Shown: positions 1 to 11,137 of the stretch, in pieces
How the letters are laid out: every line of letters begins with the position of its first letter
How positions within the stretch are numbered: the stretch's first letter is position 1
Source: Podocnemis expansa
Taxonomy: Eukaryota; Chordata; Testudines; Podocnemididae
DNA length: 64,000 bases
Reading direction: 5' to 3'
Assembly (NCBI GenBank): GCA_007922195.1
Contig: ML681997.1
Location: 15,503,334-15,567,333 of the forward strand
Position numbers and translations under genes: made by a program
The notes under the pieces: model-generated
What the model saw: only the letters and a program-made list of their open reading frames with translations
What the model was told of the DNA's origin: nothing
The model's database searches: none

Positions 1-1413
1 ACAAATGCTAACTTCACTAAGCCAAGAACTGATGGAGGAACATCTGCTGCTGGAGAACGGATCCTCGGTGAGGGGCAAAACAATATCAATATTTACACCA
101 GTAGAGCTTGCCTGTGAGGTATAAGCATCAAACTCATCATTTATACTGCTAATAATACTAACCGGCCTGGAACCTGACGCGAGAGCCTGAAGGGAGCAGT
201 CGCTGTTAAAGCTAATGATACTAGCAGGTCTTCCATTATCTAAAATTCCACTGATAGATAGTTCCTCTACCACTGTAAAAACAAGCTCATCCTCTCCATT
301 CAGCTCCACGGGCTGCTGCAAAGTCACAGTGGTGGTCAGAATGTCCCGGTCAAAACATTTACCTTTAAACGCGGAGCGGAAACTATGTACCTCAATAGCA
401 CTTGTTTGATTCTGGGCATTGCTGCCAACCAGAAATGTGTTTTCTACCATGTTGTGCTCAGGTTTGCTAGCTGGTTGCTTACTCATCCCCACAGGAGGAG
501 TCCGGAATGCACTGCTATTTTCTGACTCTGAATATGCTTCTTTGGACATAAAGGTGTGGTCTTTCTGTTGTGGTGGTGGAGGTGCAGGGGTTGGTAATGG
601 TCTCTTCACATATGAGGACTTCTCTTTCACTACAGGTTCAGCTGTTGCCTTACTCTGCTCTTGACTCCTAGTAGGGCTGTATTCCAAGGATTTCGGTGAA
701 TCTGTGATTGTCTCTCTCTCTTTCTCGCCATCTGAGCCTGAGCCCAGTTTTTTGCCTTCTGCTTTGGTTTGCTGTTTGGAATGCTCCACTTTGACGTGAG
801 AGATGTTCTTTTCAGCACAACTGCCACCCCTTTGCACAGCAGCCTGGAAATGAAGGTTATGTCCTTTTTTTGGAGACGCTGTTTCCTGTGGAACAGGCTT
901 TTTATGCCCTCCAGATGGAAAAGATTGTTTTTCCTTTATCAGTTTAGACTGCATGTTTTCTACACCTGTCACTGGACTACAATTTGATGCAACAGGTGTT
1001 TCTCCACAAGCAAACGTCATAGGTTCCTCACTTCCATCAATGAATTCTAACCTTTCCTGTAATTCAGCAAAAGTGTTGCACTTAAAATGGTCCTTGTCAG
1101 AACTTCGAGCTAGAGCAAAGTTTTCCTTGCTTCTCTTTTTGTTAAGGGAAGGGATTATGGGAACAAACTCTGGAGGCCCTTCATTATCTGTTAGTTCCCT
1201 GTCAGACAAAGCTGCACCATTGGGACCAACATAGATAACAGTGTCACAAGATTGTTCACTGCTGGAGGAATAATCAGGATCACTAGATACACTCAGCACA
1301 GGAAGATCAGGGTCAAGAGCTACAGTTCTTGGGTGAAATGGTCTCAGGTGCGGTGGTCTTCGTATATGGCCTTCTTCACATGAACTTTCTCCGCCAGATG
1401 AGCTGGATGCATA
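1..1413 (-). CDS. KIF26A: KIF26A large C-terminal exon, partial (first 471 codons)
   Basis: This long exon starts at acceptor TTAAAAG|TATGCA (phase 0) and stays open to the window edge: 471 codons, no stop. Residues 1-11 are [11 protein letters not shown], then CEEG and a basic [10 protein letters not shown] segment. Around residues 32-75 lies an acidic and Ser-rich conserved block ([20 protein letters not shown], then [20 protein letters not shown]). Next comes [11 protein letters not shown], a short conserved helix. The middle is low complexity, with a Pro-rich run [12 protein letters not shown] near 565-600. The left end carries [14 protein letters not shown] and two RPxSIIS motifs (about 165-235). 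KIF26 tails are long and disordered, and bind signalling partners and microtubules. This exon is likely far longer than what is seen here. Confidence 0.96.
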
Positions 1414-1886
1414 CTTTTAATTGTAAAAAAGGAAAGTTTTCATTAATATGGAATGCATTTATAATAAGAGAGGGTTATTAGTTATTACAAATATACATTT
1501 TATTATATTATATTATGTTTAATCACCTTACCACAAATACATTTCCTAACATTAATCTCAATATTTTATGTTCTTTTCTTACTTCTTCTGATTAACACAA
1601 ACTGAACTTTGTGCAGCAAGTCCACATAAAATTAAAGGAATATTTGCAGAAATTCCACATAAAAAAACCAAAGGAAAATCTATCTATAAGTATGTACATG
1701 TATGTCCGTGCACATAAAATTAAGCAAATAACAGCAGCTTTGGTCCAACATTTTTCTCAATTTCTCTACCAAGCTTTGATGCATTTTGTATTAGCCCTCA
1801 TTGTTCAGAAGTCCCACATTCCCCCACCAAGGGATTCATAGAATTCATTTTCAATTAAATTAATTGCATCTTGCTTGTACACCAAC
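1414..1886 (-). other. KIF26A intron, 473 nt
   Basis: AT-rich sequence between the last motor exon and the large C-terminal exon, bounded by GTTGGT and TTAAAAG. No repeat or other feature recognised. Confidence 0.9.
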
Positions 1887-2049
1887 CTTGGATTTCTTCT
1901 TTCTCATTCTGTGGATTCGTGATGCAAGCTGAATTGTCGTGAGAGTTTCTGCATAATTTGCTGGGGAGTCAGAAATATGAGCAATCATGGTTGTTCTACA
2001 GTTGATGTTCCCAAATGATTCTCTCAGCAACATAGTCAACTTGTTATCC
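1887..2049 (-). CDS. KIF26A: KIF26A exon: end of motor domain (loop 12 to alpha6) and neck
   Basis: The exon has 163 nt: G completing Lys, then 54 codons. The acceptor is TATTACATAG|GGATAA. The donor is TCCAAG|GTTGGT, off consensus at +3 (T) and +4 (G). The peptide [20 protein letters not shown], then [20 protein letters not shown] and [14 protein letters not shown], corresponds to the kinesin SKLTxLLxxSLGGNxxTxMIAxxSP...ET-STLxFAxR block that closes the motor. The basic RMRKKKSK tail leads into the C-terminal region. The [11 protein letters not shown] form resembles KIF26A more than KIF26B. Confidence 0.96.
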
Positions 2050-5000
2050 CTATGTAATAGATGATAATGTTAAGATGGTACAAAAGAATTCTAGTTCCTT
2101 TTGCAGATTTTTTTTAAAATTCCAAATATGTTTTCATTTTTGGCATTATTCCTCCTATTTTAGTAAATACGTTCCATTTTTTAAAAACTAAAAGGTGTTA
2201 TAGCAACATAACAGAGTACATGAATGTATGTTTAGGTAGATATGAAATAAGGCACAATCTGTACTTATTTAAAACATGTCTAAATATATACCTACAGAGA
2301 TTCCAAATTTGTTCCTCTACCTGCATATTTTTAAGACATGTAAATTTTTTGTTAATCTGGGAAAATCCAAGAACTATTAATTTTAATAGCAGTTCATTGT
2401 GACAATTAGTGTTACTCAAACAGCTTTCAACTACTGCCTTTTTATCTTATTAATACTAATCTCTGGTCCTTTGAATGCACCATCACCATGGTACCTAACT
2501 TACATGAACTGCAGATGAATAGTTCATGTAACAAGAAACAAAATAACTATATTTCTGAACAGATTCAGTCAAGAATGCCCTAACAAATATATCAAAGATA
2601 AATTTAAACATTTAAACTCAATCTCTGCCATCTTACAGGAGACCATGACCCAGGCATTTTGACCAGGGTTGCCAACCATCTATAAATTTAGTCATTTTAA
2701 AAAGTTTGCAATTTTACTGCTATCCATGAGTCCCTAATTAAAAGAAAATGTCTGTAAAAATCTCTCCCTCACTCACCCACCAGGGAGGGAAGCCAGGCCA
2801 CAGCTCAGCACAGTGAGCTGGGCAGTTGGGTGCTACCTCCTGGGTCCTAGACCTGGAAGACTTCAACTTCTATGTATTCTGTGCAGCCCAGCACTTAGAA
2901 GTTAAAACTTCCAGCACTAGGATGCAGGAGGCAGCATCCAGCTGCAGGACAGCACTCAAGCATGGTGCCAGAACAGAAGTCATGTGTTTGATCTAAAAGT
3001 CAGGGACAGGAGCAAGATTCAGGGTACACTGGGCCATGGGGTTGATGTGGAGGTGGAGAACGGTGTCAGACACACTCTGGCTTTGCCCTTAAGTCACCAG
3101 TGCTCAGCAATTGCTTTAATTGCTTCCCATGGCAGGGCTAGAGGGAACCTAGGGATGCCTCTTTGTGTAGCTAGATTCCTCCTCCTGTGTGCTCCACTGA
3201 GCCCATCTTCGCAGGACAAGTCGTAGAACCTCCTGTGGAAGCTCCTCTTGCACCCAGGAAACCTTGCTGAACACCAGCAGGGTGCAGGGAAGAAAGATGC
3301 ACACAGGGCACCTGTGTTCTTCCTGAAGGGGGCAATGCAGGCACCATTGTGCCTGTAGCCTTGATCTTGCCTCTGGTGAGATCCTTTCCACTCCTGCCCA
3401 TAGCCTTCCCATCACTCCCCACAGTCCCCTGGCCTGGCACTCCCACCTTTATCCTCCTCCTGCCCCTCACCCCATTTCCCCCCCTACTTTTCCCATCTCT
3501 CCTACCTAGCAGCACAACCTTTCCTCTGTTGCTGACATTCTGATATGATTATCATATTGTAACATTATCGTGTTGTTTATGGTATTTTTAGTGATGTTAG
3601 TAGAACGTTTACCATATCAGTAAAAGAAAAATCCTCAACTTCAGATCTTCATGTCAATAAACACTGCCAACTCTGATTTTGATCCAGAGCTTGATATGAA
3701 GGGTTCTTCCTGTCCTCTTAGTCTGCACAGAGGAAGGAGCCCTTGCACCAGATTCACCTCTTGAAGCTTGCAGAAGAAGAGAGTTCAACTAAGCTTCCCA
3801 TTATCGTGTTGATAATAGAGCCATCCATTGGATGCCACAGTGCCTGATGCAGGAATCCACTGGCTGTTCCAGTATTCAAGAGGAGAAAAGAGAGGCCCGG
3901 AGTACCCATCTACTTGTTAAGTCTGATCATTCAAACACTCATTTCTCATTTATAAACACAATCTATGTAGGTGGGTGTGGAAATAAGCTTGCATATGCTA
4001 TAATATGCACTCTGTTTTCGGTGGATACACGACACACCACTGGCCTATTAACCTTTGCTACACTTCTTCTATCTGGGTTAAAGTATAGATTTAGGGCTAG
4101 AGCCCAGCTCCCATTCTCTGCCCTGGCAGCACAAGCAGGTGGAACGCTAGCTTAACCAACTGTCCAAAGGCATTCCTGGAAAAGGGAACCACAAGCTGGT
4201 AGGTATACAGCCAACGTAGTCTTCGGCCATCAACAATGCAATTGAGGAGTGAGACTACAGCATCCTCGATCGCCAGAAAAATCTAGATAGAGGCTGTAAG
4301 CAACTGGCACAACTTAGGACACTCCTGAGGTTGCTATAAACTGGCACGACCACTGGTGGCCTCTGTCAAAGAGGCATCTTTATGTCTTTGCTCGCTGTGC
4401 TGGTTAGATGGCAAAGGGGTTGGTTCTGAAGACCTGTCCACTCACTATTCTATTCCATTCACTCATTTGGAGACTGGCCTATGGCGAACACCTGCCTTCA
4501 CCTAATATAAGATGGAAGAGCACCTGCTTCATATTATATGTGAAATGATGTGAGAAATAAATGAAGCACTAACTTGCAACTCACACTCATAAAAAACAAA
4601 TTGACATTCATTTCTGTCAAGTTATCTTTCACTTTTCCACACAAAAACAGAATACGGTCCTATATTTGTTTAAAATGCAGAGTTTTTGGAAGCATGCACC
4701 TGTGCAACCTCCTGAACAGGACATATTTTTATAGTCCTCGTGATATGATCTTCACCGTTCTGCTACATGTAAAGTAGTTTGATGTTTTTTGAAATACCAA
4801 CAAGACTTTTTTTCTTTGCTAAATTTAGAAAACAGGGAAAGAAAATGTCCCCAGGTTTTCAACCAGCTGGCCAAAATTTTCCAAAGTTTCAACATTTCCG
4901 AAAAGAAGAAAATGTTTCTGCAATTTTTTTCCAAAGTGGACATGCACGCTTCACCCACCTCAGATATATGCCACAATACATCTACTTTTCAGACCACTGT

Positions 5001-5211
5001 GCATACCAATGTAAACATTATGGGACTCTTAAAAAATATATTTCATGAACTTAAGTGTCATAGAAACTGCACTGGAGGCCAGATGGGTGTTGCCATATAT
5101 ATGCAAAACCTCCATTGACATGAGTTCAGTAGATTAGTAGGAGGTTAATATAATCTATTTGTAAGGTAAAACTAGCTATATTTACAATAATGTACACAGT
5201 AATTTACTTAC
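2050..5211 (-). other. KIF26A intron, 3.2 kb
   Basis: Bounded by GTAAGT and ACATAG. Mostly unique AT-rich DNA. Segment 2980-3540 is distinctly richer in G and C and ends in a pyrimidine-rich run (about 3400-3500). It carries overlapping open frames on both strands that look like a composition effect. From 3540 to 5211 I recognise nothing. Confidence 0.85.
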
Positions 5212-5371
5212 TTATAGGGCACATGTTTAGCACCATTGATTAAGGCCAAAATTACATTCCCCAGGGCAGACAGAGACAGGCACAGAGAACCTCCCCCATC
5301 TCGGCTCTTGCTTAGCACTTTTTCACAGCTTCCTAGATCAATGAGATGCAAACGGCTTCGTCCTCCGGACA
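5212..5371 (-). CDS. KIF26A: KIF26A exon: switch II-like region
   Basis: The exon has 160 nt: TG completing Met, 52 codons, then AA completing Lys. The acceptor is TTGTTTTAG|TGTCCG and the donor is TATAA|GTAAGT. The peptide is [20 protein letters not shown], then [20 protein letters not shown] and KHVPY. The kinesin switch II DLAGSE is replaced by [16 protein letters not shown] followed by HVPY matches the conserved kinesin SLxALGxVIxAL...HVPYRDSKLT block. The neighbouring introns are short (314 nt and 3.2 kb). Confidence 0.96.
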
Positions 5372-5685
5372 CTAAAACAAGGACATCAACATTATGCACA
5401 CATTCACCTGAGCAAGAAGATTAACACCAGATTATCTATTCAGAATGTATTCAAATTACAAAAATAATGAATGCAGTGTGGGGTTATGCTTGAATTAAAT
5501 ATTAATGGCAGGCTACATATGAATTCCACAAAACAAGCATTAGCCACATCTACCTCAGTTAGTGGCAATTCTCAGCTACTTGGGGAGGCTGGTGGTGGAG
5601 GGGTTGCCATACTGCACATTATTTTTAATCTAAATTTTAAAAATGTTAATTCAAACTAAATTAAATTTGGGATCATTGGTCTTAC
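5372..5685 (-). other. KIF26A intron, 314 nt
   Basis: Short AT-rich intron bounded by GTAAGA and TTTTAG. No feature recognised. Confidence 0.9.
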
Positions 5686-5869
5686 TTCCTCCTTTGCCAC
5701 TCTTCTCCATGCGATACTGGTATACGTGAAGAGTGAAGAGCATATGTGAATTTCTCCTATCCTCTTCGTCACACTCAGGTTTGCTGGTACTTCGGGCAGC
5801 AAGTGCAGCATCAAGGAAAAAGGCAGCTTTCTCTGCTGTTGGGGCCCTTAGTTCGCTTTGGTTTTGAAG
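5686..5869 (-). CDS. KIF26A: KIF26A exon: switch I-like region
   Basis: The exon has 184 nt: 61 codons plus A, which forms ATG (Met) with the next exon. The acceptor is TATATTCAAG|CTTCAA and the donor is GGAGGAA|GTAAGA. The peptide contains [20 protein letters not shown], then [20 protein letters not shown] and [21 protein letters not shown]. The canonical kinesin switch I motif NxxSSRSHxxF appears here as the degenerate [11 protein letters not shown]. It keeps N-S-H but not SSR. The AALAARSTS stretch is one reason for calling KIF26A over KIF26B. Confidence 0.96.
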
Positions 5870-6108
5870 CTTGAATATAAACAAGAAAATGACTAATTAA
5901 GCCAGGGGTGAATGGTTTTTGCTGATCAGACTAAGTCTCTGGGGCGATAAGAGAAGCAAATATGTATACCATGGGAGTGAGGATTATATATTAAAGACAA
6001 TAAAAAATTGTACTGTCTTAAAAATTGTCATCATTGTTGTCAGATAAAAGGAAATAAAAAGCAGAGGAAAGTCAGGCTCAAAAGCCAGTGTTGTGATATC
6101 CATTATAC
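5870..6108 (-). other. KIF26A intron, 239 nt
   Basis: Shortest intron in the window, bounded by GTATAA and TTCAAG. AT-rich, no repeat seen. Confidence 0.9.
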
Positions 6109-6371
6109 CTGGGTTCCACATATCGGATCCTCTCTCAAATAAACCCCTGGAGATTGACCATCCTGAAGGCTGCCAGTGGCTACTTCAGCTAACAAATCCT
6201 TAAGGTTTTCATCTTTGCCGCTGATCTCCACAGCAGATACTCTAATAGAGAAACGAGTCCCAGTCTTTTCTTTACGCTCATTGATTAACTTGAAGAGCCA
6301 AGAAATTGCACAGGGGACAATACCAAGGCTTTGCGTGGAGTTATCTTTGCCGATCATGGTATAAGATTTAC
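6109..6371 (-). CDS. KIF26A: KIF26A exon: second half of P-loop and alpha2/beta region
   Basis: The exon has 263 nt: GT completing Gly, then 87 codons. The acceptor is CCTTTGTAG|GTAAAT and the donor is CCCAG|GTATAA. The peptide starts [20 protein letters not shown], corresponding to the K[TS]xTM-G---GIxPR run of kinesins. It continues with [20 protein letters not shown], the strand [10 protein letters not shown], and [12 protein letters not shown], ending REDPICGTQ. Strong KIF26 signature throughout. An ATG inside the preceding intron makes the frame seem to start at 6405, but the splice phase fixes the start at 6371. Confidence 0.97.
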
Positions 6372-6834
6372 CTACAAAGGAAAGGAAAACAAACTTATCT
6401 TTCAAGTATAAACCAGTTTTTTCTTATGTAGGTGCCAGTTTACATTATATGTCATGTGCTGTACAGACAGCTGTGGATAACAAATGCAAAAATGGTTTGT
6501 ATGTATTTAATTATTAATCAGTTAGTATTTATTCAATTAATTTTTGTAACTCAAACCCAAAGCAAATTAATTTTTAAAAGTATCTGATCTTTTGATTTTG
6601 ATCAAAACCTGCCTATAAAAGCTTGTTCCTACAAAAGCTAATCTGATGTTACATTTTACCTTTCAAATTAAAACTTAAGATCCCAGTGTAGAAATAAACC
6701 ATGATAAGTTTGCAAAGCTAATTAAAAGGAAATTCTAATCTATTCGTAGACTCCAGATTTATTGTTCCAGAAGCTGACAGTATGTAATTACCAGACTGAC
6801 ATAGTAATTAACTGTAACGAATTTGGGAGCTCAC
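6372..6834 (-). other. KIF26A intron, 463 nt, interrupting the P-loop codons
   Basis: Bounded by GTGAGC and TTTGTAG. It splits the glycine codon just before the Lys-Ser of the degenerate P-loop. No repeat recognised. Confidence 0.9.
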
Positions 6835-6928
6835 CAAGCTTGACATGACCAAAGCAAAATATGCAACCATCTGCACCATTCACAACAGACTGGATTACTT
6901 CTGCTACTGTTCCAGAGCATACCTCAGC
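6835..6928 (-). CDS. KIF26A: KIF26A exon: motor helix and first part of degenerate P-loop
   Basis: The exon has 94 nt: 31 codons plus G, which completes Gly with the next exon. The acceptor is TCTTTCAG|GCTGAG and the donor is CTTG|GTGAGC. The peptide [20 protein letters not shown] (20 residues) then [11 protein letters not shown] corresponds to the kinesin alpha1 region up to the P-loop. A conventional kinesin reads AYGQTGSGKT here. This protein has [10 protein letters not shown] across the exon junction, so QTGSG is replaced by HVKLG. This departure is typical of KIF26 and agrees with the reported lack of ATPase activity. Confidence 0.96.
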
Positions 6929-7699
6929 CTGAAAGAAAGATTGGAGACAAATAAGCCACACAAGACACTCTTTACTTCTCTCCTACATGAAAAGAATTAT
7001 TCAGTATTTCTAAGGCATAACATTTTTGCCCGTTTTTATGGCATTATTCCTACTATTTTAGTAACCGTGTTCCATTTTTAAAAATAAAATCTGCTCTAAC
7101 AGTCTAAAATATTTTTTAATTCTATTATACCAGTTCGTTTGGAATAGTGATTCGATGGCTAATGTAGCAATTGAACACTAGCCAACCAAGCTTGCTGCTG
7201 GTATAAGGGCTTAGCCATGGGTTTTCAATGAATTGAAGCTAGCCCAAGAGTGTTTATGGAAATTAAAAAGCCATTCATACTGGACAAAATGCATTGAAGA
7301 TCCTGAATAAGAATTTTTACGTGTCTGATCTTCCTCTCCTACAGAAACACCACCACAACTGGTAAAGGAAACTAGCTAAATTTCATATGTGTGCTAAAAC
7401 CAGTTTATCAGTGCATGTAAGGGTTTGAAATATGTTCCATACTTAGGAGTCTTTGCTTCTTTCATTAAATATAGTAATTGATGGTATAAGCATACAAGGC
7501 CATATATAGCCCTGGTCCATATTGCCACATTATTTCAGCGGCTAGCAAAGGCTGATACTCAAAGTAGTTAAAATGCCTTGTGCATCTCCCCCCGATAGCC
7601 TACTGCCTACTTACTGTGCTGTCTTCAGTAGGATAAACCAGAGGGAAACCCCTTCCCTTCAACTCAGGGTTACTCCTTCTGGACAGGTGGTCTTCCAGC

Positions 7700-7800
7700 A
7701 TCAGGTTCTTGATTGGCTAAGCGGGTCTTCACAGACCCGATCAGTCATTCAGGAAAATCGATCTGATGGTGGCGAAGCTGCCATCAGTGAAGCCCATAAT
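7700..7800. repeat. GATCGAT-rich dispersed repeat fragment
   Basis: Contains GCGGGTCTTCACAGACCCGA and AAAATCGATCTGATGGT. Similar words (TGGATCGATTGAG, GTGAAGACCCGCTC) recur at about 40075-40150, and weaker ones at 50380-50480. I read it as a fragment of a non-autonomous DNA element. Family not named; ends approximate. Confidence 0.5.
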
Positions 7801-9106
7801 GAACAATGAGAATAGACACCTGCCAGCAAGTCTGTCCATAGTAAAGACAACATATTGACCGCTCTGATTCTAGTCACATCGAAACAGCTGCTAGAGAGAT
7901 GCCACTTCAGAAGTAACCCACAAGAGCACTGAAGAGTGTGGCCCAGAGATCAGAGTGAAATCCTGTCCTGACTGAAGACCATGGGAGTTGTGCCATTCAC
8001 TTCAATGGGGCCAAAATTTTACCTCATCTCCTTTTCTTACTGAATCTGCAGTACTGAAAACCATCAGCAGCTGCTGTGCTCAACTACCTGCACAGATTAT
8101 TGCCACTTTCAGTACAAATAGACTATACCGGCCACAGGGGATGCTTGAGCCCAGATTTCTGCTGTACTCGTAACTGCCTTGTTCATCTATTTGAGTGAGC
8201 AGTTATGTCACATCCCCTGCACTTGTCAGATACTTAGACCACAATATGCAAATTCAATTACCCAAGATGGGAGATAAAAAGTATGAAAAATGGTTATTAA
8301 CGAAAAATTTGTCTTGTTTATTAAATTGTAAACCGAGCTGGATTAGGAACTGCAGGGCCCCTTTGCACCCCTACTGGTGACCCTTCCCTGCCTGAGGCCA
8401 CGGCCCCCTTCCAGTCGAGGGCCTGGGGCCAGAGGCCAGAACTGGCCCAGCTGGTCAGCCCTTGTGGGTGGGCTGGGCCAATGGATACACATGGTACAGC
8501 TTGCAGTGCGACCCAAAGGCCATAGTGGAGGCCATACTGCATTCTAGGCAGCCCCATCCCCTGGAGATGGGGTGGCTAGCCCAGGGGCAGGGCAGGAGCG
8601 CAGACCCCAACCTCTGGATGGGTCCACACTGCCCCAAGGAGTGAACAACTAGCCCAAGGGCGGGGCGGCAGCACAGAGCCAAACCCATTGGCCAGCCTGC
8701 TGTGCTCCACCCCCCACCAGTGCTGGAAGGGTGGATGGTCACCACATCATGATGCACCCTTGGGCATGGTTCCTGAAGGCCCATGCAGTAATCCATCACT
8801 GGTTGTAAGGTGTCTCTCTCACCAGAAATTATTTTGAAGGGTCATAAAATAGAATTTTCTGATAGACTCGCCTTTGCATAGTTCTCTGTGTTCTGATTTA
8901 AAAAACAAAACAAAACAAAACAGAAACAAAAAAACACCTTTGCTTTAAACCTGCTAGAAGTTTTATTTCTGCTGCCTTTGGGTGGTCGTGACTACAGTCT
9001 CACCAAACATACTCAAGTCGACAAGTCTCTTTTCCTTATACGCACACATCTGCCTGCTGTCTGTTCAGTTTCAGCCCTACTACTGCTACTCTATGTATGC
9101 ACGCCC

Positions 9107-9207
9107 CTCGAAGCATCTGAGGAAGAGGGTTCTTCTCCCATGAAAGCTCATGCAAAAAATAAATCTGTTAGTCTTAAAGTGCCACACAACTGCTTGTTGT
9201 TTTTTTA
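9107..9207 (-). repeat. tRNA-headed SINE fragment (turtle-type)
   Basis: Antisense copy running from CGAAGCATCTGAGGAAG through GAAAGCTCATGC and CTGTTAGTCTTAAAGTGCC to CTTGTTG. The tRNA-like head is missing. Its CACACAAC variant is shared with the pair at 52908-53177, so it is the same subfamily. Confidence 0.85.
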
Positions 9208-9758
9208 GAGGACATGTGCCATCAACAAAACAGTGAAACTAACTATCTGGCTAGTGGTGTCAAATGTGCAATGTAAAACTGGGCAGGTATAAAAAGGAGA
9301 AAAAATAAAAATCTTCCCTGCTCTCTTTCAATCATAGTAATCTTATGGGGCCAGTTGTAAGCACTGTCCCAACTCAGCAAAGCACTTATCTTTAAGACAT
9401 GCTCAAATCTGTTTCTGGGTAGCAAAAGCACTTAAATCAAAGGAATTGCACTCCTAACCACCTTGATTTAAAAGGGGGTACAATGTTCAGTTAAAATGTG
9501 AATTTCAAGTTGTTTGTGTCTTTAAATAACACTAAAAATACAGGGAAAAGCATTCATTCAGCAAATTTATCTTATGGATGTTGCTTCTTTGGGCTGAACT
9601 GGAAGTATTTATCCACAATCTATTCATTAGTATGTTTTCCCAGGAATTACAATAACTCATTTAAACAAAATTTCCCAGAAACATCAAGAACTCTTGCATC
9701 ACTTAAAACAGCATGCCCATGGAAAGAGTTATTAGAGTTAAATATTTATCTCCAGTAC

Positions 9759-9968
9759 CTGCGAAGCATCTGGGGGAAATACTGCATCAAAGGCAAACAT
9801 CTTTGGGACAGCAACAGTTCCTCTTCTGTGACCTAAGTTGGACGGTCCCCTTGCAGATGGATCATAAAGAGTGATTTGCTTTTTTCGTGGATCCACTTTT
9901 AGAAAAGACATGGATTCAGATGTATCCTGTGGCCCTTGAGATGGACAAATTCTCACCATCACCTTCAC
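9759..9968 (-). CDS. KIF26A: KIF26A exon: motor domain beta1 and start of the core
   Basis: The exon has 210 nt, exactly 70 codons, phase 0 at both ends. The acceptor is ACTTGCAG|GTGAAG and the donor is CGCAG|GTACTG. The peptide opens [11 protein letters not shown], matching the kinesin beta1 strand (IKVxxRxRP in conventional kinesins). It then has [20 protein letters not shown] and ends [17 protein letters not shown], matching the kinesin FxFDxVF element that precedes the P-loop. The ICP in place of the usual RVRPL reflects KIF26 divergence at the nucleotide site. Intron 15.5 kb upstream, 2.8 kb downstream. Confidence 0.96.
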
Positions 9969-10000
9969 CTGCAAGTAGTTACAAGGAAATGAAAGCTTTA

Positions 10001-10180
10001 CTCATAGACTCATGGATTTTAAAGTCAGAAGGGACCATTACGATCATCTAGTCTGACCTCTTACACAAGATCCTTCTTGGTTCATTCAAACAGCTTTTGA
10101 AGAATGAAACAGAGATGCTCTAGGAAAGACTTGGGAGTTCTGACTGTCTCTGCTCCTAACCACTGACATATGTTAAATCC
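10001..10180 (-). repeat. CR1 LINE 3' end fragment
   Basis: Starts TCATAGACTCATGGATTTTA and continues AGTCAGAAGGGACCATTA, CATCTAGTCTGACCTC. This is the reverse complement of the familiar CR1 3' terminus of sauropsids. The inner boundary is approximate because similarity fades. Confidence 0.75.
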
Positions 10181-10969
10181 AATTCATCTGCTTCAAAAGT
10201 ACTATTGCAGTATTCTAGCAGGTCCAATTCCTTTCACAACTGTAACTCATTGCTAGGGGCTTTCACTGACTGCCAGAAGGATTACAGTCCCTGCAGAACT
10301 CAAACCATGTTTGAGCCTAAGACGTCAAAGGAACCAAAATGAAAAAAAATTAAAAGCTCCAACCTTGACACCAACCCACTCAAAAGGAATTTTCTAGTGC
10401 TATAAATGCTTGGCTCCTATATGCAACCTTATAAGTGTGGAGTACATTTTTAGACAAGACAACAAGCTGTGGTTTTCAATGAGACTAAGAAGCGAAGTGC
10501 CCAAACCCACACTGAACTTCAGTGGCATCTGAACACCCAAGTCGGTTAGGGTCCCCGAAAATCTCAATCCTGGTATGCAACACCAGGGTCCCAATATGCT
10601 CCAGTCCAAGAGATGTGAAACTACCATTCCAGTCTGATAGTCTTTCACATGCATTTTGCCCAGGTGTAAATGGACTATGCAAGATGCAGGACAACAGTGC
10701 ATCAGGCCCCAGATCTTCAGAGTGCCACTGTCCAGCAGATTCAAACTTAGAGAAGTGACATGCTCCACCAACAAGACTGCTGTATGTTGCGTAAAATGTT
10801 TAAATTTTAAACATAATGGAAGTATTAGGTCCTAATTCAAATATAGGAAAATCCTCCAGTGTATAAGATACAATGGTTGGGTTTTGCTTTCATTTTTCCC
10901 TTACCTCTCTCCTAAATGCTGTTGTCCACTGTTTGCATCTAAACAACTGCATTGATTTACTGTAAAGGT

Positions 10970-11137
10970 CTGATCTGATCCTGTGACTTACAGTTCCCTG
11001 CATTTATTCTCCTCCCATTCATCTGTACTTCTCCATCTTCAAGCACCTGATGAAGTGGGATTTTTCCCCCGAAAGCTCATGCAATAAACAAATTTGTTGG
11101 GTTTTAAAAGTGCCACCAGACTCCTTGTTTTTTTAAG
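10970..11137 (-). repeat. tRNA-headed SINE fragment (turtle-type)
   Basis: Antisense copy with CCTGCATTTATTCTCCTCCC, CACCTGATGAAGTGGGAT, GAAAGCTCATGCAATAAAC and CAGACTCCTTG. It retains the longer 3' segment also seen at 24690-24915. Confidence 0.8.

Larger units (their letters stand above)
6929..9758 (-). other. KIF26A intron, 2.8 kb
   Basis: Bounded by GTACTG and CTTTCAG. It holds a GATCGAT-rich repeat fragment (7700-7800), a GC-rich segment (about 8340-8800) with overlapping open frames but no recognised protein, an A-rich simple tract (8897-8937) and a SINE copy (9107-9207). Segment 9336-9440 shares words such as AGCAAAGCACTTA with the ancient foldback repeat at 20210-20374. The rest looks unique. 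Confidence 0.8.

Noticed and set aside
3149..3543. Overlapping ORFs on both strands
   Set aside because: GC-rich, pyrimidine-rich intron segment gives long frames in several phases at once; a composition effect.
6372..6405. ATG at 6405 as a start for the exon 6109-6371
   Set aside because: The P-loop glycine codon is completed by splicing from 6835, so the upstream open frame is intron.
8321..8799. GC-rich ORFs
   Set aside because: Three overlapping frames on two strands, no motif, inside a KIF26A intron.
10400..10774. 124-codon minus-strand ORF
   Set aside because: No recognisable protein; competing frames of similar length on the other strand.
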